Assembly (NCBI GenBank): GCA_015485245.1 | Contig: WFTY01000342.1 | Location: 1 to 5,962 of the forward strand | Source of the DNA: Anaerolineales bacterium | GTDB lineage: Bacteria; Chloroflexota; Anaerolineae; Anaerolineales; UBA11858 | DNA: 5,962 nucleotides | Reading direction: 5' to 3' | Shown: one piece after another, positions 5,835 to 5,962 of the stretch | Numbering within the stretch: the first letter of the stretch is position 1 | Layout of the letters: every line of letters begins with the position of its first letter | The notes under the pieces: model-generated | Database searches by the model: none | Told to the model about the DNA's origin: nothing | Seen by the model: the letters and a program-made list of their open reading frames with translations, nothing else | Program-made: the position numbers and the translations under genes

Positions 5835-5861
5835 TATAGGACAGGCTAGAAAGCCTGTCTG
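5833..5861 (-). promoter_or_regulatory. Possible sigma70-type promoter for the operon
   Basis: Reading the minus strand, CAGACA (5861-5856, four of six matches to TTGACA) is followed after exactly 17 nt by TATAAC (5838-5833, five of six matches to TATAAT). The start of transcription would fall near 5826, about 40 nt before the ATG of the 175-aa orphan gene. The -35 element lies inside the hairpin repeat, so the repeat may supply the promoter. It is a sequence match only. Confidence 0.3.
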
Positions 5862-5882
5862 GACAGCCTGGAAAGGCTGTCC
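5839..5882. repeat. Two tandem 22-bp hairpin repeats with swapped stem base pair
   Basis: Unit 1 (5839-5860) is an 8-bp stem plus one G.T pair around the loop AGAA. Unit 2 (5861-5882) is a perfect 9-bp stem, GGACAGCCT/AGGCTGTCC, around the loop GGAA. The units differ at four positions, two of which are a compensatory G-C to C-G swap within the stem. The outer arms TAGGACAG (5837-5844) and CTGTCCTA (5877-5884) can also pair, as can CTGTC/GACAG across the junction (5855-5859 with 5862-5866), giving a larger cruciform. No T-run follows on either strand, so it is not a standard intrinsic terminator. Similar GGACAGGCTGGAAAGCCTGTCC hairpins are, as I recall, dispersed in Chloroflexota genomes, which would make this a REP- or MITE-like element. 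Confidence 0.8.
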
Positions 5883-5889
5883 TACATAA

Positions 5890-5961
5890 TTAATTGAGCA
5901 AGACAAACGCCAGCGCGGCGCTACATGAGCCAATGACAGCCAGCGTCAGACAAGATATGCC
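5890..5961 (-). CDS. Possible C-terminus of an upstream membrane protein (partial)
   Basis: One minus-strand frame stays open from the window edge to a TAA at 5892-5890. It encodes 23 residues that are strongly hydrophobic (GISCLTLAVIG, then ALAFVLLN), like a final transmembrane helix. The other two minus frames close sooner, at TAG and TGA. Hydrophobic composition and position just before the hairpin repeats support a real gene end, but 23 codons are too few to be sure and no family can be assigned. If real, its stop lies 7 nt before the repeat pair. Confidence 0.35.
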   Translation of the reverse strand, partial: GISCLTLAVIGSCSAALAFVLLN

Positions 5962-5962
5962 C

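Noticed and set aside
5837..5884. The hairpin pair as an intrinsic terminator
   Set aside because: No run of T follows the stems on either strand; termination by another mechanism cannot be excluded.

Overview
The window is a GC-rich bacterial segment in which every supported gene lies on the minus strand, so transcription runs from position 5962 towards position 1. Good Shine-Dalgarno sites precede most genes. Two things point to Chloroflexota, probably Anaerolineae: the wording of the formylglycine-enzyme-like protein, and a GGACAGGCT...AGCCTGTCC hairpin repeat of a kind I associate with those genomes. This assignment is recall and inference; no marker gene is present.

In transcription order, the upstream edge (5890-5961) may hold the last 23 codons of a membrane protein. 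Next come two tandem 22-bp hairpin repeats (5839-5882) with a possible promoter embedded in them. Then follow: a 175-aa soluble orphan protein (5258-5785); a YdjM-family membrane protein, a putative metal-dependent hydrolase (4500-5174); a 217-aa polytopic membrane protein (3845-4498); a 332-aa protein with two membrane helices, a PH-like module and an unrecognised C-terminal domain (2802-3800); a 175-aa PH-like protein with a C-terminal membrane anchor (2264-2791); an 85-aa double-helix membrane protein (2004-2261); a 155-aa membrane protein that is a shorter paralogue of the 217-aa one (1512-1979); a 172-aa protein with two helices and a PH-like tail (922-1440); and an exported FGE-sulfatase-domain protein cut by the window edge (1-914).

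Spacing is tight throughout: 83, 1, 44, 10, 2, 24, 71 and 7 nt between successive genes. No convincing terminator lies between them, so they probably form one operon or two overlapping ones. Seven of the nine substantial genes encode membrane proteins, and up to three carry PH-like beta modules facing a membrane. This suggests an envelope- or membrane-associated assembly, but no enzymatic pathway can be read from the sequence. The exported FGE-like protein lacks the catalytic cysteines of true formylglycine-generating enzymes and is more likely a binding or structural member of that fold.

No RNA genes, CRISPR array, complete insertion sequence, origin or phage genes were seen. No gene-free stretch exceeds about 180 bases.
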